Below, one piece after another: positions 45,525 through 54,816 of a stretch of 64,000 bases of DNA. Each line of letters starts with the position of its first letter. The first letter of the stretch is position 1. The stretch spans positions 62,001-126,000 of the forward strand of contig NZ_VZAD01000013.1 of assembly GCF_009495355.1 (NCBI RefSeq), read 5' to 3'. Source of the DNA: Segatella copri (GTDB taxonomy: Bacteria > Bacteroidota > Bacteroidia > Bacteroidales > Bacteroidaceae). The translations under genes were made by a program, and so were the position numbers. Under the pieces are notes generated by a model. It saw only the letters and a program-made list of their open reading frames with translations. It was not told where the DNA came from and ran no database searches.

Positions 45525-46556
45525 TCATTGCCTCAATTTCAACTGATAATCAACACTTTGCTTCAAATACACCATCAAAAGCATCAAACCTAAGAACACC
45601 ATAACAAGAGAAATTGCCCAATAATTAGCCAAGGAATCATACAATCCATGCACTATAGCAGGAATGCTGATTGCAAGAACATATAAGCCTCGCCTATACT
45701 TTGGATAGAGATGAGCAAACGACAAGAAATAACCTGCAATACCGCACCAACAAGCATGAAGGAAAGGCAAGCTTGTCAACCTTGCTATATTCAAGAAGAA
45801 CGAAACATCATACGTCTGCTCAGCGTTTACAGTAATCTGATATTGAACTCCTTCAAAAACCCCAAAAGAGATTCCTGCCATCAAGCCATAAAACACCATC
45901 GTTTGAGGTATTAACGGTTCCTTTGCTTTTTTTAATATAATAAGGAGCGGTATCATCTTTCCTAATTCTTCCGTAAGTCCCACCCCGAAGACATAACCAA
46001 GTATGTTTAAAGGGAAAGCCACATCTGTAAAAGCATAGAAAGGATTGACTTTAGGTAAACCTAACAAATCCCATGCAACAAACACACAAAGTTGAGTCAA
46101 AAAGAATACATTCAAAGTTGTCTTCAACTTTACTTGGTTCGTTTTAAAACAAGCATAGAAAAATAATCCCCAAATAACTGAAAAGTACAAAGACACTTCG
46201 TAGAAAATAAAGAATCCTCCTAATGGTATATTCATAATTACCATTGGCAATAATCCAACTAAAGCCAATATCAGAAACCTTTGATCTGAAAGAAATTGTT
46301 TGGATAACAACTTGGCTTTTGGAAATATTAACTCCGAACCAATTGCAGAAAGTTGCGCTAAAACATTCCCTTTATTTTGAACATGACACTGCAGATTGGC
46401 TCGTTTTAAATAAAAGCCAACAGTCCGTTCAAGGCTATCGCCGTCAGCAATAGCCTTGTCTTGTTTTAGCACCTGTCCATTGTTCACATACGAAAGTAAA
46501 GTTTTCTCATCGTATGGACCAAAGCGATGATTGTTGCGGATTACGTAAATATTCAT
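45525..46556 (-). CDS. GYF_2 domain fused to PrsW-family membrane protease
   Basis: The 343-aa protein starts with a GYF_2 domain (YVIRNNHRFGPYDEKTLLSYV, residues 1-60) and continues as a polytopic PrsW-type protease. Active-site motifs are Glu196-Glu197 in TEELGK, Glu235 in FGVFEGVQY, His267 and His303 in VHGLYDS. PrsW proteases cut membrane-bound regulators. The GYF_2 domain probably brings in a proline-rich or matching partner; the SPFH protein of the plus arm carries the same domain and proline-rich tails. It is the last gene of the long terD operon. Confidence 0.88.
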   Translation of the reverse strand: MNIYVIRNNHRFGPYDEKTLLSYVNNGQVLKQDKAIADGDSLERTVGFYLKRANLQCHVQNKGNVLAQLSAIGSELIFPKAKLLSKQFLSDQRFLILALVGLLPMVIMNIPLGGFFIFYEVSLYFSVIWGLFFYACFKTNQVKLKTTLNVFFLTQLCVFVAWDLLGLPKVNPFYAFTDVAFPLNILGYVFGVGLTEELGKMIPLLIILKKAKEPLIPQTMVFYGLMAGISFGVFEGVQYQITVNAEQTYDVSFFLNIARLTSLPFLHACWCGIAGYFLSFAHLYPKYRRGLYVLAISIPAIVHGLYDSLANYWAISLVMVFLGLMLLMVYLKQSVDYQLKLRQ

Positions 46557-46562
46557 ATATCA

Positions 46563-47006
46563 TCAGAATACCGTAGCCATTATTGCAACAATAATAGCAA
46601 ATGCATAAATTCCCAAAAAGACAAGACAAATTATTCCAAAATATTTCGAAACATATCTCAGACTATCAAACATATCGTTTAATTCTTTGTTATCATCATA
46701 CCTGCAAGCTGAACGAGCTTGATTGATGAAAGAAAAAATTCTCTTTAAAACAGGATAATAAATAGCAGCTAATATTATATAAATTATACCCATAGGAATA
46801 CTACTTCCTGTTCCTCGATAGCCATCCATAAATCCCCAAAAGATAGCTATAAAACCAACAATGGCTAAAAAGCCCATAGAGATACAACCTACTATGTTTA
46901 TAAATTTTATCCATTTGGTTGCTTTCAGAAGATTTTCTTTCATTTCTTCAGTTATCTTCAATCGACATTCTACTGTTTCTTCTGTTTTATTCAAATCTAT
47001 AGCCAT
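46563..47006 (-). CDS. DUF5362-like membrane protein
   Basis: The 147-aa protein has a short charged N-terminus, a hairpin of two membrane helices (residues 34-60 and 70-88), a charged loop and a final helix (YFGIICLVFLGIYAFAIIVAI). The layout fits the DUF5362 group. The gap to the kinase gene is 4 nt and to the protease gene 6 nt, so it is certainly in the operon. Function unknown. Confidence 0.7.
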   Translation of the reverse strand: MAIDLNKTEETVECRLKITEEMKENLLKATKWIKFINIVGCISMGFLAIVGFIAIFWGFMDGYRGTGSSIPMGIIYIILAAIYYPVLKRIFSFINQARSACRYDDNKELNDMFDSLRYVSKYFGIICLVFLGIYAFAIIVAIMATVF

Positions 47007-47010
47007 AATT

Positions 47011-48486
47011 TTAATTATTTACAAGTTGAACAACTATTAATCTACCTCCTTGACTTTTATCAAGCAAAATCTGCCTACCATCTGTCAAAGGCACATATTC
47101 CCCGATACCAATAGGCTTTTTATCCGTCGCATCATACATATCTGGCAAACGGCGATTGATGAGAATCCATTGATTATTAAAGAAATGGAAGTCTCCTACA
47201 GGCTTTTTATCCTCATCAGTCGTTTTTTCATTTGCAGAAACCAGACGATTAGAATGCCACTTATACAAAGTCTGCTTATCATACACCATCAATCTGTAAT
47301 TCTCAGACATATACTTTCCGTGAGAAGGTGCATAATAGAAATTGAGAATAGGCAATTGACCTTTATATTCTGTTCCACAGAAAGGACATCTTGGCTTGGT
47401 AGTATTGTCAAAGACATACCAATGCGCCTCACATTTCGGATTTTGACAAGGTTGAACCAGATCACAAGTCTTAACCAAAGCGTCTTCCCATTCTGCTGCA
47501 CTTGGACGAGCCGAAGGATTATGAAGTCCATCTATAAAAGCTCTATCAAATAACTTTTTCAAATACGGACCACAAATTGTATATGGTAGTTTTGCAGGGT
47601 CACCTTGTGGCAACTGACTCTTATCTAAATCTTGAGGTTTGACACGATTTGTCTTATCTGTCGGATGCTCTATAAACAAAGCCTTTTCTCCCATCGACAA
47701 CTCTTCATCTTTTGCAGGATCTATATCCCATACCTTGCCACCTCGCAGAGGATGTCGATTTAGCAAGTACATATATATGAGTACAGCTAAAGCATGACGG
47801 TCTGTTGCGATACTCGGAAGTTTTTTATTAGGATCGCCAATCTTCAAGCCTTTGGTTTCCATAACCTCAGGTGCTATAAAATCAGGAGTACCTAAAACTC
47901 CAGCATCATATTTTCCTGGAACAACCAATTCATCTGCATCAATAATACAAGAATTACCAGTAATAGGATCTACAAGCACATTTTTATACGATAAATCTGA
48001 ATGAGCAAGACCGGCAGCATGCAATCTTCTGACAGCACGAGCCAGTTTTAAACACATGTGCAAATCAGAAAGCCAAGTACCCTTTTGGTCTGCTGGAACA
48101 AAACGATTTCTCAATTTTGCTGATGCGAACCATTTACCTTCTTTTTCCTTACCATCAAAGGGACCACCTTTAAAGAAATACTTACTTGGATAAAAGGGTA
48201 AAACTACCCCGATCTTTCCATTCCATTCTACAAGTCGATCTGGCATTATCAAATAGTCTTTCCAATATTTACCCTCTACAGTCTCAAATATTCGTTTATG
48301 GTAAGGGCCTACAATATTTTCCAAACGATTTTTATCACTTGGTGAAAGAGTTTTTCGATAAAAAGCGACAACGTATGTCTTGTCTATTGAAAAATAAACA
48401 TCCTTGACACCACCTTGAGCCTTGATTTCATCATAAAACTCAACGGTTGTGCCATCAGATGCCTTTAATATTACTTTGTTTGCCAT
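47011..48486 (-). CDS. TerY-P triad protein kinase with zinc ribbon
   Basis: The 491-aa protein has a divergent Ser/Thr kinase domain: catalytic loop HSDLSYKNVL (Asp164, Asn169), metal-binding segment IIDADE (Asp183 in place of DFG) and GTPDFIAPEV. A zinc ribbon follows (CQNPKCEAHWYVF...CPFCG), then a beta-rich tail. Glycine loop residues are poorly kept, as in this group. Kinase, PP2C phosphatase and vWA genes are adjacent in the order described for TerY-P triads, where phosphorylation is thought to control TerY/TerD complexes. Spacing to the phosphatase gene is 11 nt. Confidence 0.88.
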   Translation of the reverse strand: MANKVILKASDGTTVEFYDEIKAQGGVKDVYFSIDKTYVVAFYRKTLSPSDKNRLENIVGPYHKRIFETVEGKYWKDYLIMPDRLVEWNGKIGVVLPFYPSKYFFKGGPFDGKEKEGKWFASAKLRNRFVPADQKGTWLSDLHMCLKLARAVRRLHAAGLAHSDLSYKNVLVDPITGNSCIIDADELVVPGKYDAGVLGTPDFIAPEVMETKGLKIGDPNKKLPSIATDRHALAVLIYMYLLNRHPLRGGKVWDIDPAKDEELSMGEKALFIEHPTDKTNRVKPQDLDKSQLPQGDPAKLPYTICGPYLKKLFDRAFIDGLHNPSARPSAAEWEDALVKTCDLVQPCQNPKCEAHWYVFDNTTKPRCPFCGTEYKGQLPILNFYYAPSHGKYMSENYRLMVYDKQTLYKWHSNRLVSANEKTTDEDKKPVGDFHFFNNQWILINRRLPDMYDATDKKPIGIGEYVPLTDGRQILLDKSQGGRLIVVQLVNN

Positions 48487-48497
48487 AATATACTTTT

Positions 48498-49934
48498 CTA
48501 ATACAATATTGCAATAGTTCTATCATCATGGTTACCTGGTGACCAGAAGTCAAGCCAATTGAGCAATTGGTCTTTTGCCGCTTCATTGTCATCAGACAAA
48601 TCCACTCCATTCTCCTTTAAATCCTCCCAAAGTGCATCCCACTTATCAGGATTGTTCAGATTAGCATCCGTCTCAAACTTTGGGTCACTCACACCATCTG
48701 TCATCAAGAACAAAGCGGTGAAGTCTGGGACTATGTAAAAGCGGAGTCTCTGATACAACGCTGTTGCGTCCTTGAATATCTCAGGCATCGTCAAGAAGCG
48801 AGTTTGACCAGCAAACTCACCTTCATCAGGCACACCGAGTAACTTTGCAGTATGCGCTTCTTTGTCATAGAGACAAATCGCACCATCACCTACCCAAAAA
48901 GATGCAACAAACCAACCGTAACTAAATTTTTTACAAATAGTCAACAAAAATGTTGTTGCATAAATCTTTGGAGATTGATTTTTCGATGTCGCTTCTGCAT
49001 AAATTGCCTTATGAGCACGAAAGGCAGCCGTACCAACAATCTTGTAGATATAATCCCCAACCATTTTACGAGCCTCGCTTTCGCTGTCTTCCTTAAACTG
49101 GTCATATGTATCTATCTCTTCTTCAAATTTCTTACTATCCAACAATTGCTCCTTGCAATAATCAACTGCCGTTTCACAAGCTATTCGAGAACCTTCACGA
49201 GAGAAGATAGCAGAACCAGCTCCATCAGCAACAGCCATAATATACCATCCATTTTCAAGATGAGCCATTTTGAAATGGTCATCACGAGGTTTTGCTTCTT
49301 GGGCATGCGAACGACCACGCTTGCTGGCTGCTACAATATCCTTTTGAGGAGTACCGTCATTCAGAGCCTCAACCTTCACATATTCACATTGTACATCTTC
49401 ATTCTGATATTGCGGCTCAGGCATATTCTCCCAATCCACAGGTAAATTTTTCCACAATTTACGTGGGTCTTGATTGATGACAAAAGGAATCTTACGTTCT
49501 AAGACGGGTCTATCTTCTGGCAAGAATATACCTTTATATTTATAGCATAGCGTCAATTCAAATGTTGATTCAGCCGTTGTTGTACCACCATTACGCAATG
49601 GCTCTAAAGTTGGTAAACCACTAATAGTAAAACTATGTCCATCCTCTGCCACAGTTATTGTTAAGCCATGCATTTCTTCCGATATGCCGTTTACTTCAAC
49701 AAGCACCATATTTTCATCAGGAACGTTCACAGTCTGTGAATATTCCTTTCCTTCTTTAGCATTCGGTATCGAAAATGCTAAAGACTTTACTTTATTTTCT
49801 GCAACTAAAATATTGTCCATCAGATGTTCTTTATATTGATTCCACAATTTGCAAGAAAGAAACTTCAAGAAGTCTTCCACCTGCTCGTCGTTCTTCCCTT
49901 GACAAACTATATCTATTATCTTTTCTACATTCAT
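48498..49934 (-). CDS. PP2C-type phosphatase of the TerY-P triad
   Basis: The 478-aa protein has an N-terminal helical part (residues 1-45), a beta-sandwich-like region to about residue 155, and a PP2C-type phosphatase domain: PRDDHFKMAHLENGWYIMAV, ADGAGSAIFSREGS, FWVGDGAICL and LMTDGVSDPKFE hold the metal-binding aspartates. It should reverse the neighbouring kinase. It lies 4 nt from the vWA gene. The long N-terminal extension is characteristic of the triad version. Confidence 0.88.
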   Translation of the reverse strand: MNVEKIIDIVCQGKNDEQVEDFLKFLSCKLWNQYKEHLMDNILVAENKVKSLAFSIPNAKEGKEYSQTVNVPDENMVLVEVNGISEEMHGLTITVAEDGHSFTISGLPTLEPLRNGGTTTAESTFELTLCYKYKGIFLPEDRPVLERKIPFVINQDPRKLWKNLPVDWENMPEPQYQNEDVQCEYVKVEALNDGTPQKDIVAASKRGRSHAQEAKPRDDHFKMAHLENGWYIMAVADGAGSAIFSREGSRIACETAVDYCKEQLLDSKKFEEEIDTYDQFKEDSESEARKMVGDYIYKIVGTAAFRAHKAIYAEATSKNQSPKIYATTFLLTICKKFSYGWFVASFWVGDGAICLYDKEAHTAKLLGVPDEGEFAGQTRFLTMPEIFKDATALYQRLRFYIVPDFTALFLMTDGVSDPKFETDANLNNPDKWDALWEDLKENGVDLSDDNEAAKDQLLNWLDFWSPGNHDDRTIAILY

Positions 49935-49938
49935 AGCT

Positions 49939-50991
49939 TTATCCTCTTCCTCTTGTTATGTCAGCTCCACCAGCAGCAATCTCACCCAAAGAGCCTTCCA
50001 TGCCACACCAAGGGCAAGCTGTCGTATTTCCATCTGAACACATAATATTACCACATTCACAGACCACAACACCTAATTGTGCGCCACAGCAAGGACAGGT
50101 TGGTACACCACGCAAAGCAGTAGTATTGATACTCTGGTTAGAATTTCCATCAGACAAGCTATTATATATTTCTTCGTCTATAGGATAGGCACCAACCAAC
50201 TTAAACTCATTCTTCAACAATCCAAGACTGCCATAATCCAAGTCCTTGTACTCAGTCATTCGCTTGGCATATTTTACAAGATAAGTTTTCTTGGTATTGG
50301 AGCATTTGCCTACCAACACCACAAAGTTCTCATCTATGACACAAGGCTTAGAAGTATCTACCTTTTCAAGATTGATACCAGATGTAGGTGCCAACTTTAC
50401 TTCATCATCACCCATATCCGTCACAGAAACGCTTGTTGCCTTGATGGAGGCTGTAACCCATTTGAAGAATGACTTGAACGACATTTCATCAGTATTATTC
50501 AAACGAAGCACATTATCAGAAATTTGTCCCAGCAACTGCGTATTCGCATTATCCCCGATAGATATGGCTACAATATTGGCAGAATGACGGTACTTCTGAT
50601 TCCAACGAGTAAAAGCAGGAGTTGGATCATCTGTAGGAGTTCCATCTGTAAAGAGGAAAATGATAGGTTTCCAATCACCTTTTTTCTCCAAGGTTGTCTT
50701 CACTAACGACTTGTCCATATCATCCATCAGAAAGTTAAGAGCAGCACCTAAAGACGTACCTCCACCAATAGGAAACGTTGGAGGATAGAATTTATACAAT
50801 TCCGTCAAAGGCGATACACTTTTTGCTTTACCGGCAAAAGCTATCACAGATATATATGCTGTTTCAAGAGCATACGGATCGGTACGCAATTCTTGAACTA
50901 TCATTCTCATACCATCCTGCACTTGTTGGATTGGTTCTCCTACCATTGACTCTGATACGTCAACGAGGAAATATATAGGTAATCTTCTCAT
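49939..50991 (-). CDS. TerY-type vWA protein with C-terminal zinc ribbons
   Basis: The 350-aa protein opens with MRRLPIYFLVDVSESM, a metal-ion-dependent adhesion site (Asp11, Ser13, Ser15). The vWA domain ends near residue 205, a linker domain follows, and the C-terminus has CPCCGAQLGVVVCECGNIMC and CPWCG, enough for one or two zinc ribbons. It is the largest of three vWA genes in this operon and sits next to phosphatase and kinase, as the TerY of the triad. vWA domains bind partners through Mg2+ or Ca2+. Confidence 0.9.
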   Translation of the reverse strand: MRRLPIYFLVDVSESMVGEPIQQVQDGMRMIVQELRTDPYALETAYISVIAFAGKAKSVSPLTELYKFYPPTFPIGGGTSLGAALNFLMDDMDKSLVKTTLEKKGDWKPIIFLFTDGTPTDDPTPAFTRWNQKYRHSANIVAISIGDNANTQLLGQISDNVLRLNNTDEMSFKSFFKWVTASIKATSVSVTDMGDDEVKLAPTSGINLEKVDTSKPCVIDENFVVLVGKCSNTKKTYLVKYAKRMTEYKDLDYGSLGLLKNEFKLVGAYPIDEEIYNSLSDGNSNQSINTTALRGVPTCPCCGAQLGVVVCECGNIMCSDGNTTACPWCGMEGSLGEIAAGGADITRGRG

Positions 50992-51004
50992 TGTTTTGTT
51001 ATTG

Positions 51005-51670
51005 TTAGTTATTTTTATAGACCATCATCGGTAAAGGACTCAGATATACCTTACCTGGTCCTGTAACTTTCATCAAGCTCAATCCTTCTCCTCTCAATAC
51101 ATTTCCAACAGACCAACCTGCTTGAATCTGTGAAGGAGAGAAACCTTGGAAAGCTACGATATGATTTTCATCAATTTCTATCGTTTCACCATTGCCCAGA
51201 ATCTTTTCTATTGGAGAACCAAGGGAATCAAGAAAAACAGTAGCATTACCATCTATCTTTTGGAAAAGTCCTACTCCACCCAACAATCCTTGAAGGCTTA
51301 TATTAAGGTTCAAGTTTATCTTATTCGTGGATGCAACATAATGTCCACGACGACAGATTAAGTTATCTCCTTGCAATCTAATAGGAACGAGAGCACAACA
51401 ACTACCAGAAAGTACCATTTTTCTCTCCGTATTTGTAGGATTATAGAAACGGATTATCAAAATAGATTCACCTGACAACGCTGATTTCAAAACACCTCCC
51501 AAAAGGCTGCCTAATCCACCATTGTTAGAGCTACTTCCATTAAACTCCACATCGCGTTGCAAAGCCTCATCAACATAGACAATACTTCCACGCTCTGCAT
51601 AAAACGACTCCCCTGGTGTCAATGTCACTTCGAGAGTCTTATACTCATATCCTACTATCTTGCAATTCAT
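51005..51670 (-). CDS. AIM24/TIGR00266-family protein
   Basis: The 221-aa protein is a beta-helix-like AIM24 family member: FYAERGSIVYVDEAL near the start, a glycine-rich LGSLLGGVLKSALSGES and the later GDNLICRRGHYVAST and VGLFQKIDGNATVFLDS. Family members have been linked by gene neighbourhood to TerD/TerY systems and to membrane stress. The gene lies between two vWA genes, 6 nt and 13 nt away. Confidence 0.85.
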   Translation of the reverse strand: MNCKIVGYEYKTLEVTLTPGESFYAERGSIVYVDEALQRDVEFNGSSSNNGGLGSLLGGVLKSALSGESILIIRFYNPTNTERKMVLSGSCCALVPIRLQGDNLICRRGHYVASTNKINLNLNISLQGLLGGVGLFQKIDGNATVFLDSLGSPIEKILGNGETIEIDENHIVAFQGFSPSQIQAGWSVGNVLRGEGLSLMKVTGPGKVYLSPLPMMVYKNN

Positions 51671-51676
51671 ATCACT

Positions 51677-52315
51677 TTATACCACTAAATTTACTTCTGT
51701 TGGAGGTGCAGGCAATTCCACTTGATCTGTAACACCCATGGTCTTACCACCTCCGATAATGTTAATAGATACCCATTGAAAGAACTTCTTGAATGTATTA
51801 CTATCCATTGTATCAAGGGTAAATACATTGTCAGTAAGTTTCTTCAAAGGTTCTGTTTTTGCCTCAGGACCAGCAGCACAAGCCACAATATTTGTGAACT
51901 GATGTGCTTTGACCTTTGGTATCACATTATCGTATGCCAACAAATCCGAAGGTTTTCCATCTGTCAAGACAAACAATAATGGCATCCAATCGCCTTTTTG
52001 CTCTTTAGATCCCATATTCACCTCTGCATCATATCGTTGACACAACAATTCCAAAGCAGCTCCCATGTGAGTCGGTCCAGCTTCAGGACAAACAATCTCC
52101 GGCAATTGAAGGTTCTCCAATTCGGTCAAAGGAAGAATTTGCTTGACATCCTTATCGTATGTTATAATACTAATACAAGCCGTTTCCAAAGCGTATGGAT
52201 CTAATCGCAAAGATGCTATCATATCCGACAGTCCCACCTTCACAGACTCTATAGGTTCTCCTTTCATAGAACCAGACGTATCTATCAATATATAAACAGG
52301 TAATCTTCTTGTCAT
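51677..52315 (-). CDS. TerY-type vWA protein, second copy
   Basis: The 212-aa protein is essentially a lone vWA domain, starting MTRRLPVYILIDTSGSM (Asp12, Ser14, Ser16 as the metal site). An in-frame extension reaches 52372 but overlaps the gene upstream; the ATG at 52315 lies one base after that gene's stop, so it is preferred. It lacks the zinc ribbons of the larger TerY. The tail is proline-rich and ends in VNLVV, as does the third copy (VNVVV). Confidence 0.9.
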   Translation of the reverse strand: MTRRLPVYILIDTSGSMKGEPIESVKVGLSDMIASLRLDPYALETACISIITYDKDVKQILPLTELENLQLPEIVCPEAGPTHMGAALELLCQRYDAEVNMGSKEQKGDWMPLLFVLTDGKPSDLLAYDNVIPKVKAHQFTNIVACAAGPEAKTEPLKKLTDNVFTLDTMDSNTFKKFFQWVSINIIGGGKTMGVTDQVELPAPPTEVNLVV

Positions 52316-52316
52316 A

Positions 52317-52736
52317 TTAATTATCACTTTTCTTATTATACCCCATATAAGCTCCATACAAAGCACTACCAATCAACAACAGCCAAAATGTTGATTCACC
52401 GTCCTTTTCGTACTCATATCCATTAAAAGCCATTATCATTTGATATATAAAATAGGTTGCCGGACATAAAATCATGCCAATCAATGCTCCACCTATAGAT
52501 TTATGAGGAACAAAATTAGTTATAACACAGCCTACAATTATAGCACCTATTATCAGTACCAACATATATTCAGCCTCCAACCACATTCCAAGTAAAGCCA
52601 ATATTACTCCAACTATAACAGAGGCACCAAAACCAGCTAAAAAGGCCATTAAAAACTGAGGCTTCTTTTCTGGTTCATTCTCATTTGTCACATTATACTG
52701 AGGATTTTCTAGTTTATCGATATTATAATCACCCAT
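52317..52736 (-). CDS. Small four-helix membrane protein
   Basis: The 139-aa protein has an N-terminal polar segment and about four hydrophobic helices (FLMAFLAGFGASVIVGVILALL, YMLVLIIGAIIVGCVI, IGMILCPATYFIYQMI, FWLLLIGSALYGAYMG). No family recognised with certainty. It is inside the operon between two vWA genes. Confidence 0.7.
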   Translation of the reverse strand: MGDYNIDKLENPQYNVTNENEPEKKPQFLMAFLAGFGASVIVGVILALLGMWLEAEYMLVLIIGAIIVGCVITNFVPHKSIGGALIGMILCPATYFIYQMIMAFNGYEYEKDGESTFWLLLIGSALYGAYMGYNKKSDN

Positions 52737-52805
52737 AATTATTACTATTTAAAAATTTGAGTCTGGACTTTTGATATATACAAAGTCCAGACTATAGTTA
52801 AACTC

Positions 52806-53444
52806 TTAAACTACTACATTTACTTCAGGAGGTGGAGGTGGCAACTCACTCATTGTTGTCGCTTCACAAGCAGTATCCTCCACAGACTTACTGCTTGTAC
52901 TGATTGAAGCAGAAACCCACTTGAAGAAAGCCTTGATTGTAGCACTATCAGCTGTATCAAGCTGCACCACGTTCTCTGTGATTTGTTTCAAGGTATTGGT
53001 GTTAGCACCTTGACCTGCGGCACAAGCCACAACCATGCCACACTTACGCTTTTTGAACTCCTCAAGCCCCTTAGTAATTGAATCGGTAGGCTCACCATCA
53101 GTCATAATAAAGACCAATGGTCGCCAATCGCCCTTTACCTCTGCTGTAGTCTTTGTAATCTCACTATCTATCTTCTGTGACAGCAGTTCCAAAGCACCGC
53201 CTAAGGCTGTACAACCGCCAGCATCAATGCTCGGTTGTTGGAATGCAGCCAACTCTGTAAGAGGTGAAACCTGCTGTGCAGATGTATTAAAAGTGATAAT
53301 ACTGATATACGCTGTTTCCAACGCATAAGGATCACTTCTCAATGTGGAGATAAGTGTCTGAACACCATTTTTCACGGCCTCGATTGGTTCACCATACATA
53401 GAACCCGATGTATCGAGGAGTAAATATACTGGTAATCTTCTCAT
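52806..53444 (-). CDS. TerY-type vWA protein, third copy
   Basis: The 212-aa protein is a lone vWA domain close in sequence and size to the copy at 51677-52315. It begins MRRLPVYLLLDTSGSMYGEP (Asp11, Ser13, Ser15), carries the threonine-containing FNTSAQQVSPLTEL region and ends in a proline-rich tail, PPPPPEVNVVV. It follows a TerD gene by one base. The two short copies may act as alternative partners of the TerD proteins. Confidence 0.92.
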   Translation of the reverse strand: MRRLPVYLLLDTSGSMYGEPIEAVKNGVQTLISTLRSDPYALETAYISIITFNTSAQQVSPLTELAAFQQPSIDAGGCTALGGALELLSQKIDSEITKTTAEVKGDWRPLVFIMTDGEPTDSITKGLEEFKKRKCGMVVACAAGQGANTNTLKQITENVVQLDTADSATIKAFFKWVSASISTSSKSVEDTACEATTMSELPPPPPEVNVVV

Positions 53445-53445
53445 T

Positions 53446-54153
53446 TTATTTAGAATAATTAGTTAATATACGTCTAATTGTTAAACACAAATTGGCATCT
53501 TCATAAGCATCACCAATGGCAGCAAACTTCCAGTCATTTCCACGACGATAGAGTTTTCCCATAATCAAGGCTAGCTTACCTCTATATTGAGGAGTTGCGG
53601 CAACATCATACTGAGCAAATACATGATGAACTTTATCAGGAGTTCCTTCATACATCCTTATAGCTGCATAAGGAATTTGGGAAAAATCCTCTGTGCCGCA
53701 ATTATTCAAGAAGAAGAATATCTGATGTACATCGGAACTAATCTTAGACAAATCAACTTTAATGATTTCATTGTCTAATCCATCATCTCCATCAGCATCT
53801 CCTTCTCTATCATCTCCAGAATGATGCAATGCATAATCTCTAGAATCTACTTTTCCTGGAGGCATACCATATTGAGCCAGAAAATCAACTCGATATTCTG
53901 GAGAATAAATGTGATCTACAATATCTCCTGCAGCATTTACCATGATACAGCTTAAATCTAAATCCACACTTATCTTTTCTCTTTCTATATGAGTCTGTCT
54001 TCCAAAACCCAAAAATCCCTCTTTGTCAACGATTTCAAGAGTACGTCCAGTTTCAATCATACCCCAGTTACAACCAACACAGAAGTTGGTCAATTTCGCA
54101 CCAGTCTCTTTTTCAAGATTGATGCGTTGTCCTTTTTCAAGTTTTATTGCCAT
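53446..54153 (-). CDS. TerD-family protein with N-terminal start set by family comparison
   Basis: The 235-aa protein is read from the ATG giving MAIKLEKGQRINLEKETGAK, the usual start of TerD domains. A longer frame to 54243 overlaps the next gene. The family pattern is present: IEREKISVDLDLSCIMVN, a basic loop, then SGDDREGDADGDDGLDNEII with acidic residues expected to bind Ca2+, and a final GKLYRRGNDWKFAAIGDAY. TerD proteins bind calcium and take part in stress responses to tellurite and other agents. Confidence 0.88.
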   Translation of the reverse strand: MAIKLEKGQRINLEKETGAKLTNFCVGCNWGMIETGRTLEIVDKEGFLGFGRQTHIEREKISVDLDLSCIMVNAAGDIVDHIYSPEYRVDFLAQYGMPPGKVDSRDYALHHSGDDREGDADGDDGLDNEIIKVDLSKISSDVHQIFFFLNNCGTEDFSQIPYAAIRMYEGTPDKVHHVFAQYDVAATPQYRGKLALIMGKLYRRGNDWKFAAIGDAYEDANLCLTIRRILTNYSK

Positions 54154-54172
54154 AATTCTCAAGTTTAAATAA

Positions 54173-54814
54173 TTAATCTTTACTGCCAGGACTGTAATTG
54201 AATCCCCATCCATATTGTTTGTCACAATCACGATGTCCATCATGAAATGTTACCAGTTTCTTCACTGTAATAGAATTATCACCTGCAAAATCCAGTTGGG
54301 CTATTGCACAGAACTTTTTGTCATTGTACTGTTGCCCCATTTCCACAATTACCTCTTGATTGCCTGGCACTTTGACTTTTACAACTGCATTCGTCTCCGA
54401 CCATTTAGCTACACCTTCATAAATAAAGGTATAAACTATAATACGCTTGATTTCATTGATACCAACAGGATTCACAAGAATGGTTTCTCCAGAAGAAGCA
54501 CCACCTCCACGATCATCGCCTTGATGCCATATATAAGGAGCCATATCATAGCAGCCTTGTCGAGTCACATGATGACGATCACCTCCTCTACCATGAGAAA
54601 ATTGCAAACCATCTATCAGCATTTTCTTGCCATTACGCAATTCATAATAACAGCCTAAATCCAGATCAATGGCATTGCCAAAGAGATTTTTGAAAAATCC
54701 CCCTTTACTCCAGTCAAGATTGATAACAATCTCACCTGCAGAAGGTTTGCCCGCTGTAGGCTTTTCCAAATTAATGCGATGAGTATCACCGCTCTTTTCT
54801 AGAATGATTGCCAT
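54173..54814 (-). CDS. Divergent TerD-superfamily protein
   Basis: The 213-aa protein starts like a TerD domain (MAIILEKSGDTHRINLEKP) but then departs. IDLDLGCYYELRNGKKMLID takes the place of the normal DLDASAF segment, the acidic Ca2+ loop reads HQGDDRGGGASSGE, and the region ...VVKVKVPGNQEVIVEM recalls TerA-type proteins. It lies between two clear TerD genes. I take it as a TerD/TerA-like paralogue that may bind a different ligand. Confidence 0.75.
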   Translation of the reverse strand: MAIILEKSGDTHRINLEKPTAGKPSAGEIVINLDWSKGGFFKNLFGNAIDLDLGCYYELRNGKKMLIDGLQFSHGRGGDRHHVTRQGCYDMAPYIWHQGDDRGGGASSGETILVNPVGINEIKRIIVYTFIYEGVAKWSETNAVVKVKVPGNQEVIVEMGQQYNDKKFCAIAQLDFAGDNSITVKKLVTFHDGHRDCDKQYGWGFNYSPGSKD

Positions 54815-54816
54815 AA

